64,000 nucleotides of DNA from Streptococcus ratti FA-1 = DSM 20564 (GCF_000286075.1 NZ_AJTZ01000003.1:62001-126000), one strand, 5' to 3'. Numbered from the stretch's first letter, positions 36,726 to 47,863 are shown. Program-made: numbers and translations. Notes: generated by a model from the letters alone, not told the origin.

Positions 36726-37286
36726 CTAAGCCATATCGCCAAAATCAACTTTTGGCACTGATTTTTCTTCTTCAGGCGTTTCCAAAAATTCGCTGGCTTT
36801 AAAGTTAAACAGCCCTGCAATTACATTGCTTGGGAAGGTTTCCAATTTAACATTATAGTTAGCGGTTGTCGAATTAAAGAGCTGACGTGAATAAGAAATC
36901 TTGTTTTCTGTATTGGTCAGTTCATCCTGAAGCTTCATAAAGTTTTGATTAGCCTTGAGATCCGGATAGTTTTCGGCAACGGCTAAAATACTGGCCATTT
37001 GCTTCCCAAGAGCATCACTGGCCTGCATAGCTTCATTGGGCGTACTGGCATTAGAAATTTTGCTGCGCAGCTCTGTCACTTTTTCCAGAGTGCTTTGTTC
37101 ATAATTAGCATAGGCTTTGACCGTTTCCAGCAAATTAGGAATAAGATCATTTCTGCGCTTTAACTGCACATCAATCTGACTCCAAGCTTCCTGTGTCTGC
37201 ATACGGCTTTTGATCAAAGTATTGTAACTTACAATTACCCAAACAATAAGCAAGGCAATAATAATTAAAATAATCCAAATAAGCAT
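36726..37286 (-). CDS. lemA: LemA family protein
   Basis: The 186-residue protein has one N-terminal membrane helix ([24 protein letters not shown]) and the conserved LemA body ([34 protein letters not shown] ... [19 protein letters not shown]). Its molecular role is not established, but it is commonly paired with htpX. Length and start are typical. Confidence 0.95.
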   Translation of the reverse strand: MLIWIILIIIALLIVWVIVSYNTLIKSRMQTQEAWSQIDVQLKRRNDLIPNLLETVKAYANYEQSTLEKVTELRSKISNASTPNEAMQASDALGKQMASILAVAENYPDLKANQNFMKLQDELTNTENKISYSRQLFNSTTANYNVKLETFPSNVIAGLFNFKASEFLETPEEEKSVPKVDFGDMA

Positions 37287-37371
37287 GATGATTCTCCTTA
37301 AAAATTCCTGTTTCCATTATATCAGAAAAAGAAGAATTATGTTAGAATAAATGATGATAAAAGGAGAAAGC

Positions 37372-38085
37372 ATGACCCCTGAAGAATTTTACCAAGCATT
37401 GGCCAAGCACCAAATCAATCTGTCCGATTGGCAAAAAAGGCAGTTTGATTCTTATTTTAAACTTTTGGTCGAATGGAATGAAAAGATTAATCTGACAGCC
37501 ATTACTCAGGAAAAAGACGTTTATCTTAAGCATTTTTATGACTCGGCAGCTCCTATCTTAGAGGGTTGCATTAAAAATGAACCGCTGAAGCTTTTGGACA
37601 TAGGAGCTGGAGCTGGTTTTCCAAGTCTGCCAATGAAAATCATTTACCCCAATCTTGAGGTTACAATCATTGACTCTCTGAATAAACGCATTAAATTCCT
37701 GCAGATACTGGCTGATGAGCTGGAGCTGACTAATGTTCATTTTTATCATGGTAGAGCGGAAGATCTCGGACAGGACAAGCAGTTTCGCGCTCAGTTTGAT
37801 GCAGTTACTGCCCGCGCTGTTGCTCGAATGCAGGTATTAGCCGAGCTGACTGTCCCCTTTTTAAAGGTAGGCGGACAGCTTCTGGCGCTGAAAGCCAGCG
37901 CTGCTGATGAGGAAATTGCAGCTGCTCAGAATGCGCTGAAAGTGCTGTTCAGTCAGGTTTCAGGTAATTACCATTACCAACTTCCTAACGGAGATGAACG
38001 TAACCTTACCCTAGTAACTAAGAAAAAAGAAACGCCTAACAAATACCCGCGCAAGGCCGGTATTCCCAATAAAAAACCTCTGTAG
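37372..38085 (+). CDS. rsmG: 16S rRNA (guanine527-N7)-methyltransferase
   Basis: RsmG (GidB) methylates G527 of 16S rRNA; loss gives low-level streptomycin resistance. The 237-residue protein starts at the ATG at 37372, after AAAAGGAG. It has the SAM motif [17 protein letters not shown] near residue 72, then HGRAEDLG and VTARAVA. An extended -10 (TGTTAGAAT, 37340-37348) lies upstream. The C terminus is basic ([15 protein letters not shown]). The seven-codon upstream extension of the frame is not needed. Confidence 0.96.
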   Translation: MTPEEFYQALAKHQINLSDWQKRQFDSYFKLLVEWNEKINLTAITQEKDVYLKHFYDSAAPILEGCIKNEPLKLLDIGAGAGFPSLPMKIIYPNLEVTIIDSLNKRIKFLQILADELELTNVHFYHGRAEDLGQDKQFRAQFDAVTARAVARMQVLAELTVPFLKVGGQLLALKASAADEEIAAAQNALKVLFSQVSGNYHYQLPNGDERNLTLVTKKKETPNKYPRKAGIPNKKPL

Positions 38086-38174
38086 AAAGCCAAAAAACTG
38101 TGGTCCAGCTGCTGCACAAGTGCTGCGGATTCGGACGACAGCTTTTTTATCTGCTTTATAAAATGACGCTTTCT

Positions 38175-38280
38175 TATACTCTTCGAAAATCAAACTCAGA
38201 CCTTGTTGCCTTGATTTGATGAAGGCAGTTCTGTCCACATCTGCGTCGCCTAGTCTGATTTTGATTTTCACTAGTATTAT
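38175..38280. repeat. Small non-autonomous inverted-repeat element
   Basis: The left end TACTCTTCGAAAATCAAACT is matched, inverted, by the right end, which on the minus strand reads ACTAGTGAAAATCAAAATCA. The two share GAAAATCAAA, giving about 25-bp imperfect terminal repeats around about 105 bp. Elements with CTCTTCGAAAATC ends are widespread in streptococci and resemble MITEs. It lies between rsmG and the ecfT 3' fragment. Confidence 0.6.
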
Positions 38281-38284
38281 TATT

Positions 38285-38403
38285 TCATCCCCAAGGATTG
38301 TAAAAGCGACCCTTGTTCAGGCTGAAAAGCCAGAAACTGATCAATAAGATTAAACAAGCCAAAGCAATAGCTAAAAAATCCTTTTTTCTAAAGGGCTGGT
38401 ACA
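38285..38403 (-). pseudogene. ecfT: 3' fragment of ecfT cut off by an IS
   Basis: Read on the minus strand from the IS edge, this encodes YMYQPFRKKDFLAIALACLI, then LLISFWLFSLNKGRFYNPWG and a stop: the last helix of an EcfT membrane protein. Removing the IS (38408-39845) and one copy of the 4-bp duplication joins it in frame to the upstream part as RTWYMYQPFRKKDF. It is separated from its start by the insertion and is not translated as part of EcfT. Confidence 0.82.
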
Positions 38404-38438
38404 TGTATGTACTGACCCCAAAAAGTTAGACAAAAATA

Positions 38439-39278
38439 TTAGTGAAAGGATTTGGTTCTGTACTGAACAGGACTAAGTCCTTTTAATTTTGCCTTGATTC
38501 GTTTGTTGTTGTAGTAAAAAATATAATCAGTAATAGCTTGTTCTAAGTGATCCAGCGATTTAAACGTTTTCTCCAATCCATAAAACATCTCAGATTTCAG
38601 TGTTCCAAAGAAGGATTCCATCATACCATTGTCAGGACTATTCCCCTTTCGAGACATGGACGGACGTATGCCTTTACTGTCAAGAAAACGATGGTAGGCC
38701 TCATGTTGGTATTGCCAGCCTTGGTCACTATGGACAATGGTGCCTTGATAAGATTCTTCAGGGAATGCCTTCTCAAGCATAATCTTGACCTGCATGAGGT
38801 TGGGCGAACGGGACAAGGTAAAGTCAATAATTTCGCTGTTATAGCCGTCAAGGACGGGAGACAGATAAAGTTTTTCAGAGCAATTTGGTAAAACGAATTC
38901 GGTCACATCTGTATAACACTTCTCAAAGGGCTTCGAGCCCTCGAAGGCCCTGTTAATCAGATTAGGAGCTTTCTTGCCCACGTCACCCTTGTAAGACTTG
39001 TATGTCTTACGCTTACGACTACGGGCAGATAGGCCTAACTCCTGCATGAGACGCTGCACCTTCTTATGATTAATGGCATAGCCACGATTGCGCAGTTCTA
39101 AATGAATCCTACGGTAACCATAATTTCCCTTATGCTCCTCGAAGATAGCCCAGATTTCATCTTTTAGAGCCTTGTCCTTATCCTCTTTAACCAGCTGTTT
39201 AAGTTGGTAATAGTAGGTAGCACGGGGCAGTTTAGCCGTTTTTAGCAGCAGGTCTAGTCGGAATCCTCCATCAACCAT
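38439..39278 (-). CDS. IS3-family transposase OrfB (integrase)
   Basis: The 279-residue protein is the catalytic part of the IS3-family transposase. After an HTH_21-like region ([26 protein letters not shown]) comes the rve integrase core with the DDE acidic residues in CYTDVTEF (near 121), [11 protein letters not shown] (near 183) and [16 protein letters not shown]. It overlaps orfA by 25 bases in another frame. No A6G slippery site is visible in the overlap, so an ATG within orfA may be used for restart. Confidence 0.92.
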   Translation of the reverse strand: MVDGGFRLDLLLKTAKLPRATYYYQLKQLVKEDKDKALKDEIWAIFEEHKGNYGYRRIHLELRNRGYAINHKKVQRLMQELGLSARSRKRKTYKSYKGDVGKKAPNLINRAFEGSKPFEKCYTDVTEFVLPNCSEKLYLSPVLDGYNSEIIDFTLSRSPNLMQVKIMLEKAFPEESYQGTIVHSDQGWQYQHEAYHRFLDSKGIRPSMSRKGNSPDNGMMESFFGTLKSEMFYGLEKTFKSLDHLEQAITDYIFYYNNKRIKAKLKGLSPVQYRTKSFH

Positions 39279-39790
39279 TTCTCTAACTGTTTCTGCCTTT
39301 CGCGCGCTAAGGCTTCGTCTCTCAGGCGCAATTCCCTCAACTTTTTTAGGTAGGCATTCTCCGTTCTAAGCCGTTCATTTTCTTCTTGAAGTCGCTCCAG
39401 CTCCGTCATCTCTTCCCAGGTCTTCTTTGGTTTACGCCCCATCTTTGGCGGCCTCCTTCTTGCTTTCTCAAAAATAGTATACCCGTTTTTCTTGTATTGC
39501 GCTATCCAATTGGGAAGAGTGCCTTGATTTGGAAGAGCATAATCAAGAGCTACTTGATTGAGAGACTGACCCTCCATCAGAACTTTATCAATCATTTCTT
39601 GCTTTAATTCTGGAGAATAATAGGTATTTTTCCCTTTCCTGACAATGTCAATTCCATACTTGTCAATCAGTCTAATCAGATATTGGAGAACAGATTTTGA
39701 AACACTAAACTGTTCTGACAAAGACTTGATGCTCTCACCATTTTGCCGTAGCTCATAGATGTTGACTTTATCTTCATAACTCAATTTCAT
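39254..39790 (-). CDS. IS3-family transposase OrfA (DNA binding)
   Basis: OrfA (178 residues) binds the IS ends. It has an N-terminal helix-turn-helix ([37 protein letters not shown]), a second HTH ([29 protein letters not shown]) and a C-terminal leucine-zipper-like coiled coil ([26 protein letters not shown]). Its first codons lie nine bases from the end hairpin. The frame is intact. Confidence 0.9.
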   Translation of the reverse strand: MKLSYEDKVNIYELRQNGESIKSLSEQFSVSKSVLQYLIRLIDKYGIDIVRKGKNTYYSPELKQEMIDKVLMEGQSLNQVALDYALPNQGTLPNWIAQYKKNGYTIFEKARRRPPKMGRKPKKTWEEMTELERLQEENERLRTENAYLKKLRELRLRDEALARERQKQLEKWLMEDSD

Positions 39791-40557
39791 AAAAATAACA
39801 CCCCAAAAGTTAGATTTTTCTGTCTAACTTTTGGGGTGCAGTTCATGTACCAGGTTCTTTTTTTGTTTTTGCCAAACCGCCGAAGCTCCATTGCAGTCGA
39901 AACCGTATCAATACGATCTAAAGAGCTGAAAATCAGAGGGATGATAATTTGCAGATTTCCTTTAATACGGCTAAGCAGGTTTGCCTTTTGGGACAATTCC
40001 AGACCGCGAGCTTCCTGCGATGTCCGAATCATGTAAAACTCTTCCTGAACATCCGGAATATAGCGCAAGGTCAGGCTGACAGCGTAAGCTACCTTATAAG
40101 AAATACCGATCTGGTTAAGACTTGCAGCAAACTGACTGGGATGGGTCGTCATCAAAAAGAGTATGGCCAAAGGAACCGTACAAAAATACTTGAGAACCAG
40201 ATTTAAAAGGTAAAAGATTTCCTGCCAGCTCAGGTAAAACCGTCCTGTTCCTGCCCATAGCAGTGTTTTGGCACCATAGATTTTCTCACCGTAATCAGGT
40301 GCAAAAAGATAAACCATAATCACGTTTAAAAGAGCAAAAACCGTCACGAACTTCATGACAAAAGAAACATCCCGCCAATGAATATCTGCTGATTTAAACA
40401 GTAAAACAGACATCAGCCCTACTGCCAAAATAAGACGGGTATCATAGGTCGTCATACAAGCAATGGAAACAAGGAGAAAAAAGAGGAGCTTGCTGGCGCC
40501 GGACAAGTCATAAAGGAAGCCCTCGCCATCATGATAGCCAATCAAAGATTTATTCAT
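39787..40557 (-). pseudogene. ecfT: ECF transporter EcfT, C terminus replaced by IS sequence
   Basis: EcfT is the membrane coupling subunit of energy-coupling factor transporters. This 5' part (256 residues from the ATG at 40557) has the usual helices and both coupling motifs, TSQEARGLELSQ and STAMELRRFGKNKKRTWYM. It then runs into the IS end and stops after foreign residues ([18 protein letters not shown]). The missing last helix is found intact at 38285-38403. The start overlaps the end of the ATPase gene. Partial function is conceivable, since the coupling helices remain, but the S component is also broken. Confidence 0.85.
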
Positions 40558-42226
40558 CCTGCCCTCCTTGATGCTCAATATAATAACGGGTCAATGAAAT
40601 AGGGTCACAGCTCAGCTTTTTAGCCAAATCAAAGAGACTGGTTTGTTTCAAATTAGCAGCTGCCAGTAATTCCGGCTGGCTGAAGAGCTCAACAGGACTT
40701 TGATCTGCTAAAATCTGCCCCCGGCTGATGACCAATACCCGGTCTGAGTATTCCAGCACCAGCTGCATATCGTGAGTAATCATAATAATGGTATGTCCCA
40801 GAGCATTCAGGCCATCCAAAAAGTTCATCATTTCTGTATAGTGCCTCTTATCCTGTCCTGCTGTGGGCTCATCCAATAGGATAACTTCCGGATTCAAAAC
40901 TAAAATTGAAGCAATGGTTACACGTTTTTTCTGTCCAAATGACAGAGCAGAAATGGGCCAATTGCGAAATTCATAGAGACCGCAGGTTTTCAGAACTTCA
41001 AAAACCTTTTCTTTGATCTGCTCTTCACCAAAACCGCGAAGGCGCAGGCCCAGAGCCACCTCATCAAAAATCATGGTTTGACTGATCATCTGATTGGGAT
41101 TCTGCAGGACATAGCCAATCCGCTCTGAGCGCTCCTTGATGGAATCAAAGGAGATGTCTTTTCCCTGATAGTAAATGTGACCGCTGGCAGTGATAAACTG
41201 ACAAAGCGCCTTGGCTAGAGTAGATTTGCCAGCACCATTTTTCCCGACAATAGCGATGCGTTCTCCTTTATTAATGTTAACCGATAAATCTTTTAAAATC
41301 GGTCTATTCGAAGTGTAGGCAAAATTAAAATGGTCAATAGTGAGCAAAGGCGAGGCAGCTTTAGAGCCCGGCAGACTGCCTGTTTCTTCAAAATGAATAG
41401 CTGAGAGATCAAGCTGACTGAGTGCCGCTAAGTGAGAGGTTTTTGCCACATCTAAGCCCAAATGTCGCAGAACTGTCAAATAAAGAGGTTCACGGATACC
41501 GTTTTCCTGCAGCAGATTGGTCTGCAGCAGCTGATTAGGACTGCCATCAAAAAGAATCCGGCCGTCATTGATCAGCACAATTTTATCAACAGGGCGGTAA
41601 AGGACATCTTCCAGCCGATGTTCAATAATAATAGTGGTCGTTTCCTCTTCTTGATGAATCCGATCGATCAGATCAATAGTGTCCTGCCCAGCCTTTGGAT
41701 CCAGATTAGCCAGAGGCTCATCAAAGAGCAAAATCGGACTTTCGTCAATTAGTACTCCTGCTAAGCTGACCCGCTGCCTTTGGCCGCCTGAGAGGTCTTG
41801 GGGGCGATGATCAAGCAAATCTGTCAGCTCTAAGCGATCAGCCCAAATATTGACCTTTTCAATCATTGTCTGATGATCCGTACAGTCATTTTCCAGCGCA
41901 AAAGCTAAATCCTCAGCAACCGTCAAACCAATAAACTGACCGTCTGGATCCTGTAAAACGGTTGAGACGAGATGGGATTTTTCATATACAGATAAATCAA
42001 AGGAAGGCTTGCCGCCAATGGTTAAGCTGCCGCTAGCCTGGCCCTTGTAAATATTAGGAATAATGCCGTTTAGGCAATGGCCCAAAGTTGATTTGCCGCA
42101 GCCAGAAGGCCCGATAATCAGTACTTTTTCTCCTTTTTTTACTGATAAATTGATATTTTTCAGGGTAGGTTCTGCCTGAGCATCATATTTGAAGGAAAAA
42201 TCCTTAAATTCTATAAATGGTTCCAT
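40550..42226 (-). CDS. ECF transporter double ATPase (EcfA1-EcfA2 fused)
   Basis: The 558-residue protein has two ABC ATPase domains in one chain. Domain 1 (about 1-250) has Walker [15 protein letters not shown] and signature [13 protein letters not shown]. Domain 2 (about 290-530) has Walker [15 protein letters not shown], signature [13 protein letters not shown] and Walker [15 protein letters not shown]. This is the YkoD-like arrangement of group I ECF transporters with a dedicated S component. It lies between ecfT and the UPF0397-type S component. The reading frame is intact although both membrane partners are damaged. Confidence 0.92.
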   Translation of the reverse strand: MEPFIEFKDFSFKYDAQAEPTLKNINLSVKKGEKVLIIGPSGCGKSTLGHCLNGIIPNIYKGQASGSLTIGGKPSFDLSVYEKSHLVSTVLQDPDGQFIGLTVAEDLAFALENDCTDHQTMIEKVNIWADRLELTDLLDHRPQDLSGGQRQRVSLAGVLIDESPILLFDEPLANLDPKAGQDTIDLIDRIHQEEETTTIIIEHRLEDVLYRPVDKIVLINDGRILFDGSPNQLLQTNLLQENGIREPLYLTVLRHLGLDVAKTSHLAALSQLDLSAIHFEETGSLPGSKAASPLLTIDHFNFAYTSNRPILKDLSVNINKGERIAIVGKNGAGKSTLAKALCQFITASGHIYYQGKDISFDSIKERSERIGYVLQNPNQMISQTMIFDEVALGLRLRGFGEEQIKEKVFEVLKTCGLYEFRNWPISALSFGQKKRVTIASILVLNPEVILLDEPTAGQDKRHYTEMMNFLDGLNALGHTIIMITHDMQLVLEYSDRVLVISRGQILADQSPVELFSQPELLAAANLKQTSLFDLAKKLSCDPISLTRYYIEHQGGQDE

Positions 42227-42254
42227 AAGATGTTATCCCTGATTTTCAAAAAGG

Positions 42255-42787
42255 TCAGTCTTTGGACAGGCTGCCTGACTGTGTCCGTGTTTTGGCATAA
42301 ACAGCCAGCAAGACAGTAGCACCGATACCAATTGTTAATGCATTGGCCACACTCGCAAGCAGGCCCTGAATAAATACTTTGCTGGCGGGTTCATTGAAAA
42401 TGATAATATCTCCTAAGGGAGCTACAATACCCCAGGCAATAACATTAATAATCACCTGTACAATATTAAAAGTCAGTATATCCTTGGCTGTAAAAAGCCC
42501 CTTTTCGATACGAAGATGATTTTTCAAAAAACCTATGCCCAGACCAACCAGACCGCTTGGAATCACCCATGACCACCAGATTCCGTAGCCAGCAAACATA
42601 TCTTTAACCATATGTCCAATAAGACCAGTAAAAAAGCCGACCGCAGGGCCAAAAAGGCTTGAACTGCATACTGCAGCTGGATGCTGGTATTGGCAAAAAG
42701 AGGAATATTAATAAAAATACCGATAATGACAAACAAGGCTGCACCAATACCGGTTGCGACAACCGCTTTAATAGAATTATTTTTCAT
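42255..42787 (-). pseudogene. ECF S component (UPF0397 family), frameshifted
   Basis: The start [23 protein letters not shown] then QLQYAVQAF matches the UPF0397 family of ECF substrate-binding membrane proteins. After QAF the frame is lost. The expected [20 protein letters not shown] appears in another frame and continues to a normal end ([16 protein letters not shown]). Family members have about six codons between QA and GP where only five bases remain, so a deletion of about 13 bases explains the shift (estimated from remembered family sequences). The substrate of this family is not firmly known. Confidence 0.85.
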
Positions 42788-42796
42788 TTCTTCTCC

Positions 42797-43642
42797 TTAA
42801 TTAATTTTTTTGATTTCAATGCGCCATTGCGGACCGACTCCAACATTATAGGCCTTGGCAAAGGAACCTTGGTTGATGGCAACTCCGACACGGTAAAGAG
42901 AATTGATATAAATGATAGGCTGGCCGACACGGACAGCAGCAAATGATTTGCCATAGGTGACCTGATTCTGATAAACCAGCATGTCATTGTTGTAGATGGT
43001 CACTTCAAAGCGATCATTGAATTCAGGCTGAAGCGTATAAAATTCCTCGCGGGTAATTGAGGTCCATAAAGATCCAAATTGAACATCAAGAATATCAACA
43101 GCTCCGCGGACCAGATCATCCTCAATAACCGTCGTCACTGTTGGCAGCTCTACAATAGCCTCAACAGGCAGCTCCGGTCCTACATCTTCAAAAGCAATAT
43201 GGCCGCTGGCTAACTTGGCCCCTGTGAAGGCATAGACATCACGCCCATGAAAAGTGTAGGAAAGTTCTGTATTGCGCCGGCGGTTTTCAATTTCAGAAAT
43301 TTCCCGAACAGCTTTAATACCAATGTGTTTTTTGATATAAGACAGCGTGCCGTTGTCAGGCGTCACAATGTATTGATTTTTCTTTGTCAGCGCCACCACA
43401 CTTTTTCGATCCGAACCGACACCCGGATCTACAACCGACACAAAAGTCGTTCCTTCCGGCCAATATTCCACCGTTTGAAAAAGCCGGTAGGAACCTTCAA
43501 AAATATTATAGGGAGTGATTTCATGGGTCAGATTGTGAATGCCAAGCGTCGGTTCCTCCTGCAGGGCTACACCAATCATAGCTGATACCGCACCGTCAAC
43601 CAAACCAAAATCTGACTGCAAAACCAATAAATTATTGCTCAT
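42797..43642 (-). CDS. S-adenosylmethionine hydrolase (DUF62 family)
   Basis: The 281-residue protein belongs to the SAM hydroxide adenosyltransferase (DUF62) family, which splits SAM into adenosine and methionine using water. Family signatures are LLVLQSDFGLVDGAVSAMIGVA with the conserved Asp, SVVDPGVGSDRKSVV, TPDNGTLS and TFHGRDVYAFTGAKLASG. It sits directly upstream of the ECF transporter genes on the same strand. That suggests the transporter carried a related purine, vitamin or methionine-cycle compound; this link is inference. Confidence 0.88.
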   Translation of the reverse strand: MSNNLLVLQSDFGLVDGAVSAMIGVALQEEPTLGIHNLTHEITPYNIFEGSYRLFQTVEYWPEGTTFVSVVDPGVGSDRKSVVALTKKNQYIVTPDNGTLSYIKKHIGIKAVREISEIENRRRNTELSYTFHGRDVYAFTGAKLASGHIAFEDVGPELPVEAIVELPTVTTVIEDDLVRGAVDILDVQFGSLWTSITREEFYTLQPEFNDRFEVTIYNNDMLVYQNQVTYGKSFAAVRVGQPIIYINSLYRVGVAINQGSFAKAYNVGVGPQWRIEIKKIN

Positions 43643-43889
43643 TTGAACTGACTCGCCTTCCTTTCAATTCCTATTTTATCACAAGACAGACTTCTGTGCT
43701 GCACCCCATTGCAGTAAGCCTTGAAAACAGCTTGGGAGTTCGTCTTTTGCTCCCGCAAAAGATTCAGCTGTCCAGTGCTGATAATAAAACCGTTAAAATC
43801 TTCCGCTAGCTGCTAAATAAGGCAAATTTTTCGGACAAAGCGCTTTTGGAAAACAGCAAGGCCAACTTGTTTTTTAGCTCTGACAGCTG

Positions 43890-44666
43890 TTAATAGAGTT
43901 CAGGCCGCCGATCTGTAAAAACAGGAATTTGTCCGCGAGCCGCTTTAACCTGCCCTACATCAATTTCAGTGCTGAAAACTCCTTCACTGTCATCGGTCTC
44001 TAACAAAATATTTCCCAGAGGACCAACCACAAGCGAATGACCGTTAAAGTAATCTTTCAGTCCATGCCCCACACGGTTAACAGCAATGACAAAAGCCTGA
44101 TTTTCAACAGCCCGCGCCTGTAAAAGGATTTTCCATTGTTCAATACGGCTGGCCGGCCACTGGGCTGACACAAAGAGCAGCTCTGCCCCTTGGCTCATCA
44201 ATTTGCGGATCCATTCGGGAAAACGAATATCGTAGCAGATGACCTGACTGGCACTGACAGACCCTATGTGAAAATGGCTTTCCTTTAGTCCTGCAGTTAA
44301 AAATTCATCTTCAGCCATCAGACCAAACAAGTGAACCTTATCATAGGTATTAATTAATTTTCCGTCTGCAGCAAATGTATAGGCAGTGTTATAAAACTTT
44401 CCCTGCCGTTTAGTAGCAACAGAGCCTGCAACTAGAGCGATTTGATGTTCACAGGCAAACTGACTGAGCCAAGAGATACTGTCCTCTCCGTTTTCGTCAG
44501 CAATCTCTTCTAATTGTTCCAAAGCATAGCCTGTATTCCACAGTTCAGGCAGGATAATAACATCAGGCTGATCTGAAAGGGCCTGCTGCATGATCTCTAA
44601 AACCTTGTTTTTATTTAACTGAGGCTGCCCGTCTTTCACATCAAACTGTATCAGACTTACCTTCAC
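43890..44666 (-). CDS. Nitrilase-superfamily carbon-nitrogen hydrolase
   Basis: The 258-residue protein is a C-N hydrolase with the Glu-Lys-Cys triad visible in LPELWNTGY (near 41), YDKVHLFGL (near 110) and VICYDIRFPEW (near 144). The size and RFPE signature fit omega-amidase type enzymes (MtnU/YafV-like), which hydrolyse 2-oxoglutaramate or 2-oxosuccinamate after transamination in methionine salvage. The position next to the methionine transporter atmE agrees with such a role. It could also act on another amide. Confidence 0.82.
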   Translation of the reverse strand: MKVSLIQFDVKDGQPQLNKNKVLEIMQQALSDQPDVIILPELWNTGYALEQLEEIADENGEDSISWLSQFACEHQIALVAGSVATKRQGKFYNTAYTFAADGKLINTYDKVHLFGLMAEDEFLTAGLKESHFHIGSVSASQVICYDIRFPEWIRKLMSQGAELLFVSAQWPASRIEQWKILLQARAVENQAFVIAVNRVGHGLKDYFNGHSLVVGPLGNILLETDDSEGVFSTEIDVGQVKAARGQIPVFTDRRPELY

Positions 44667-44725
44667 AAAAAATCACCTCCAAAGACCATCAAAGCGTCTT
44701 TTAGCTTAAACAGCTGCCCTATCTG

Positions 44726-45415
44726 TCAGCGGTGGCTGACCTTTCTGGTCAGGCTATCACCGATAAACTGAATGGTAAAAATAAGAAGCAGGATGATGAG
44801 AGTTGCCACCCAGGTTACATCATTGTTAAAGCGATTATAACCGTAAGAAATGGCAACATTACCAAGTCCGCCGGCTCCAATAGCTCCGGCCATCGCCGTT
44901 TCACCAACCAGCGAAATCAAGGTTACAGTTGACACGCGAATTAGGTCTGGAAAACCTTCGCTCAGATAAACCTTGACAATATCCCAAAAGGTAGCGCCGG
45001 AAGCCTGAGCCGCTTCGATAACACCACGATCTAACTCAGAAAAGACAACCTGCACCTGACGGGCAAAGAAGGGAAAAGTCGCAAAGGACAGAGGAACCAA
45101 GGCTGCTGTTGCTCCTAAATTGGTCTGCATCAAAAGCATGGTCAAAGGCGCCAGCACCGCAATCAAAATAACAAAGGGAATGGCACGAAAGACAGATGTC
45201 ACCTTATCAATAATCCAGCAGACAGTCTTGTTTTCAATGACGCCATCAGGCCCCATTAATACAAGCAGAAGACCAAAAACCAATCCGACTCCGCCGCCGA
45301 TGATAAAGGGAATAATAGTCATGTACAGCGTATTTAAAAGAGCTGTCAGCCAGCCTGCATCTCCGGTCAGGCCAAGCTCATAAACGTTTGGTAAATAGGT
45401 TTGAATGAAATGCAT
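44726..45415 (-). CDS. atmE: Methionine/cystine ABC transporter permease AtmE (MetI type)
   Basis: The 229-residue protein has five membrane helices and the MetI-type coupling loop EAAQASGATFWDIVKVYLSEGFPDLIR. MetI permeases form a dimer with MetN and MetQ to import methionine. It starts one base after the ATPase gene and is the last of the atmB-atmC-atmD-atmE group. The S. mutans atm system is the direct counterpart. Confidence 0.93.
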   Translation of the reverse strand: MHFIQTYLPNVYELGLTGDAGWLTALLNTLYMTIIPFIIGGGVGLVFGLLLVLMGPDGVIENKTVCWIIDKVTSVFRAIPFVILIAVLAPLTMLLMQTNLGATAALVPLSFATFPFFARQVQVVFSELDRGVIEAAQASGATFWDIVKVYLSEGFPDLIRVSTVTLISLVGETAMAGAIGAGGLGNVAISYGYNRFNNDVTWVATLIILLLIFTIQFIGDSLTRKVSHR

Positions 45416-45416
45416 T

Positions 45417-46481
45417 TCAAGCTCCTCTCTTTAGAATAGTCACTGTTAAATCTAGTGATTTTAAATTATCAAGTGCCTGCTGAATATTAGCAGCATCACC
45501 TTCTAAAATGACAATTATTTCACCAACAGGCGTCGCTTCCAAAATTTCTATATTGCCGAAAAGAATGTTGGCAGTTACCTGATAATGCTTATAAAGATTA
45601 TTTAAAATGGGTTCATCTGTGGCTGTCCCAGCGTATTTCAACTGCAATAAGACCGCATCTGCCGGCAGGTTTTGCACAATATCCTGCTGCTTGATCTTAA
45701 GCAAGGCTTCTTCAATACCAGTCGCTGTCTCAATAAAGTCCTTAGTCAGTTCTTCCTTGGGATTGGAAAAAATATCCAAGACTGACCCTTCTTCAATCAA
45801 AGAGCCAGCCTGCATAACTGCCACACGATTGCAGATGTCCTTGACAATCTGCATTTCATGGGTAATCATGACAATGGTCAGATCTAATTTTTTATTCAAA
45901 TCCTGCAAGAGCGCCAAAATCTGCTTGGTCGTTTTAGGATCCAAGGCAGAAGTCGCTTCATCTGAAATTAAAATTTTAGGATCATTGGCAAGAGCCCGCG
46001 CAATAGCCACGCGCTGCTTTTGACCGCCCGAAAGCTGGGCAGGATAATTGTCCGCACGGTCAGATAAGCCTACTAAATCCAATAATTCTGTCACCTTTTG
46101 GTCTTTTTCAGCGGGGCTTAAATTCGAGTGCCGCAAAGCAAAGGCAACATTTTGCCTGGCAGTCTTTTGAGCCATGAGATTGAAATGCTGAAAAATCATA
46201 CCAATTTCATGCCGTTTCTGTCGCAGTTCCTGACTGGACAGCTGAATTTTTCCTTTATCAAAGGTAACATCATCATCAACCGTGACTTTTCCGGCAGTTG
46301 GTGTCTGCAAAAGATTGATAACACGCACGAGCGTAGACTTACCGGCACCGGAATAGCCAACAATGCCGTAAATATCGCCTTGGTTGATATGAACACTGAC
46401 ATCCTTAACTGCCTCTATCCGGCGTTTCTTTTGATGAAAGGTAATATCAATATGATCGAGTTGTATAATCGCCTTACTCAT
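45417..46481 (-). CDS. atmD: Methionine ABC transporter ATPase AtmD (MetN)
   Basis: The 354-residue MetN-type ATPase has Walker [18 protein letters not shown], signature [15 protein letters not shown], Walker [18 protein letters not shown] and the H loop MITHEM. The C-terminal NIL domain (about 275-350), which binds methionine and inhibits transport in homologues, is present. The gene overlaps atmC by eight bases, and atmE follows directly. Confidence 0.95.
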   Translation of the reverse strand: MSKAIIQLDHIDITFHQKKRRIEAVKDVSVHINQGDIYGIVGYSGAGKSTLVRVINLLQTPTAGKVTVDDDVTFDKGKIQLSSQELRQKRHEIGMIFQHFNLMAQKTARQNVAFALRHSNLSPAEKDQKVTELLDLVGLSDRADNYPAQLSGGQKQRVAIARALANDPKILISDEATSALDPKTTKQILALLQDLNKKLDLTIVMITHEMQIVKDICNRVAVMQAGSLIEEGSVLDIFSNPKEELTKDFIETATGIEEALLKIKQQDIVQNLPADAVLLQLKYAGTATDEPILNNLYKHYQVTANILFGNIEILEATPVGEIIVILEGDAANIQQALDNLKSLDLTVTILKRGA

Positions 46482-47847
46482 AACTTCTGATTAGCTCCTT
46501 TATTAATTCAATATGGGTATAATAGTCGGCCAAATTCACATTTTCATCGCCGCCGTGATCCCGGCTGTTAGGATTGCCGATGCCAAAAGCCAGCATAGGA
46601 ACCCCCAAAGCTTCATAGACCGTATGCATGGGGCCTGTACCTGCTGCTGTCGGCAAAACTGAAACTCCCGCTTCATAGAATTGCTTGCTTAATTCAACAA
46701 TATTCAAAATAGCCGGAGCACTCATATCACTGCGGTAGGATTCTTCTCCCAAGGTATAGGTTACTTTAACGTGTTCAAATCCCAGTTTTCGCAAGTGACT
46801 GTTAATCTTTTCAAAAACATATTTGGGACTGAGCCCTGGCACTAAACGCATTTCCATCTTAGCACTGGCAGAAGCAGGAAGAATGGTTTTTACTCCCTGT
46901 CCCTGATAGCCCGAGGAGAACCCCTCTATAGACAGGGCTGGTTCAAAAAAGTAGGTCTTAAGAAAATCTTGGCGTTCTTTTTTCAAAACTGGAAGTTTTA
47001 AACCATAAACTCTGCGCAGACCTTCGCTGTTTTCCAGGGCAAAACGCTCTATCAAGTCCAGTTCGCGCTCATTGGGCTCTAACAGCTGATCATAAATACC
47101 GTCAATCAAAATCCGGCCATCATCAGCTCTCATACTGGAAATGGCATTCAAAAGATACCAGCTGGCTGATTCAACAACGGCACCGTATTTAGAATGAATA
47201 TCAACCTCAGCACTGGAAACAGACAGGTTAAAGGTAATAATTCCCTTGTTTCCGCCTGTCATCTCTAACTGTCCGAGACTATTTTTGACTCCCTGCTCCC
47301 AGATTAAAACGTCTGCCGGCAGTAAACTGTCTGCATACTTAGCCAAGTATTTATCAAGGTCTGTTGAAGCTGACTCTTCTGCTCCTTCCACGATAAAGGT
47401 AATATTAACAGGAAGATCGCCCACCTCGCGCATGTATTTTCGAACAGCAGTCAAACGAGCCGTAATGTGTCCCTTGTCATCATCAACGCCGCGGCCATAC
47501 ATATAGCCTTTTCTGACAGTCAGTTTAAAGGGATCGTCTGTCCAAACCTGATCGTCATCAGCCGGCACTGTATCATAATGATTGTAAAAAATAATCGTCT
47601 TGGCTTGAGGATTGGAACTCTTAAATTTAGCAATGACAAAAGGAGCCCTATAGGTCTCATCAATAGTCACTTCTGCGCCAACATTGGCAAAAATTTCTCC
47701 CAGATAGGCAGCAACATCCTGAAGGCCTACCTGCTGAGCAAATATTGATTTCTTGGAAATCAAGGTTCGCAAAACTTCAAAATAGTGCTGGGCCACTTCA
47801 TCCTGCCAAAACTTGGCAATTTGTTCTTTCTCACTTGAAACTACCAT
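46474..47847 (-). CDS. atmC: M20 family peptidase/amidase AtmC
   Basis: The 457-residue protein is an M20 metallopeptidase (ArgE/DapE/ACY1 group). Metal-site motifs are visible: [21 protein letters not shown] with the first His and Asp, [13 protein letters not shown] with the bridging Asp, and VEGAEESAS with the catalytic Glu pair. The C-terminal [14 protein letters not shown] supplies the last His. It is encoded inside the methionine transport operon, as in other streptococci, and may free methionine or cysteine from N-acyl or dipeptide forms after uptake. Confidence 0.92.
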   Translation of the reverse strand: MVVSSEKEQIAKFWQDEVAQHYFEVLRTLISKKSIFAQQVGLQDVAAYLGEIFANVGAEVTIDETYRAPFVIAKFKSSNPQAKTIIFYNHYDTVPADDDQVWTDDPFKLTVRKGYMYGRGVDDDKGHITARLTAVRKYMREVGDLPVNITFIVEGAEESASTDLDKYLAKYADSLLPADVLIWEQGVKNSLGQLEMTGGNKGIITFNLSVSSAEVDIHSKYGAVVESASWYLLNAISSMRADDGRILIDGIYDQLLEPNERELDLIERFALENSEGLRRVYGLKLPVLKKERQDFLKTYFFEPALSIEGFSSGYQGQGVKTILPASASAKMEMRLVPGLSPKYVFEKINSHLRKLGFEHVKVTYTLGEESYRSDMSAPAILNIVELSKQFYEAGVSVLPTAAGTGPMHTVYEALGVPMLAFGIGNPNSRDHGGDENVNLADYYTHIELIKELIRSYE

Positions 47848-47863
47848 TGTTCTCCTCTATATG

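Larger units (their letters stand above)
38408..39845 (-). mobile_element. IS3-family insertion sequence within ecfT
   Basis: The element of 1438 bp has related ends: TGTACTGACCCC...GTTAGAC at the left, and TGAACTGCACCCC...GTTAGAC reading in from the right. A 4-bp duplication TGTA lies on both sides (38404-38407 and 39846-39849). It carries orfA and orfB on the minus strand. The right end holds an almost perfect hairpin (CCCCAAAAGTTAGA / TCTAACTTTTGGGG), also found as solo copies at 16.3, 25.9 and 35.7 kb. Confidence 0.92.
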
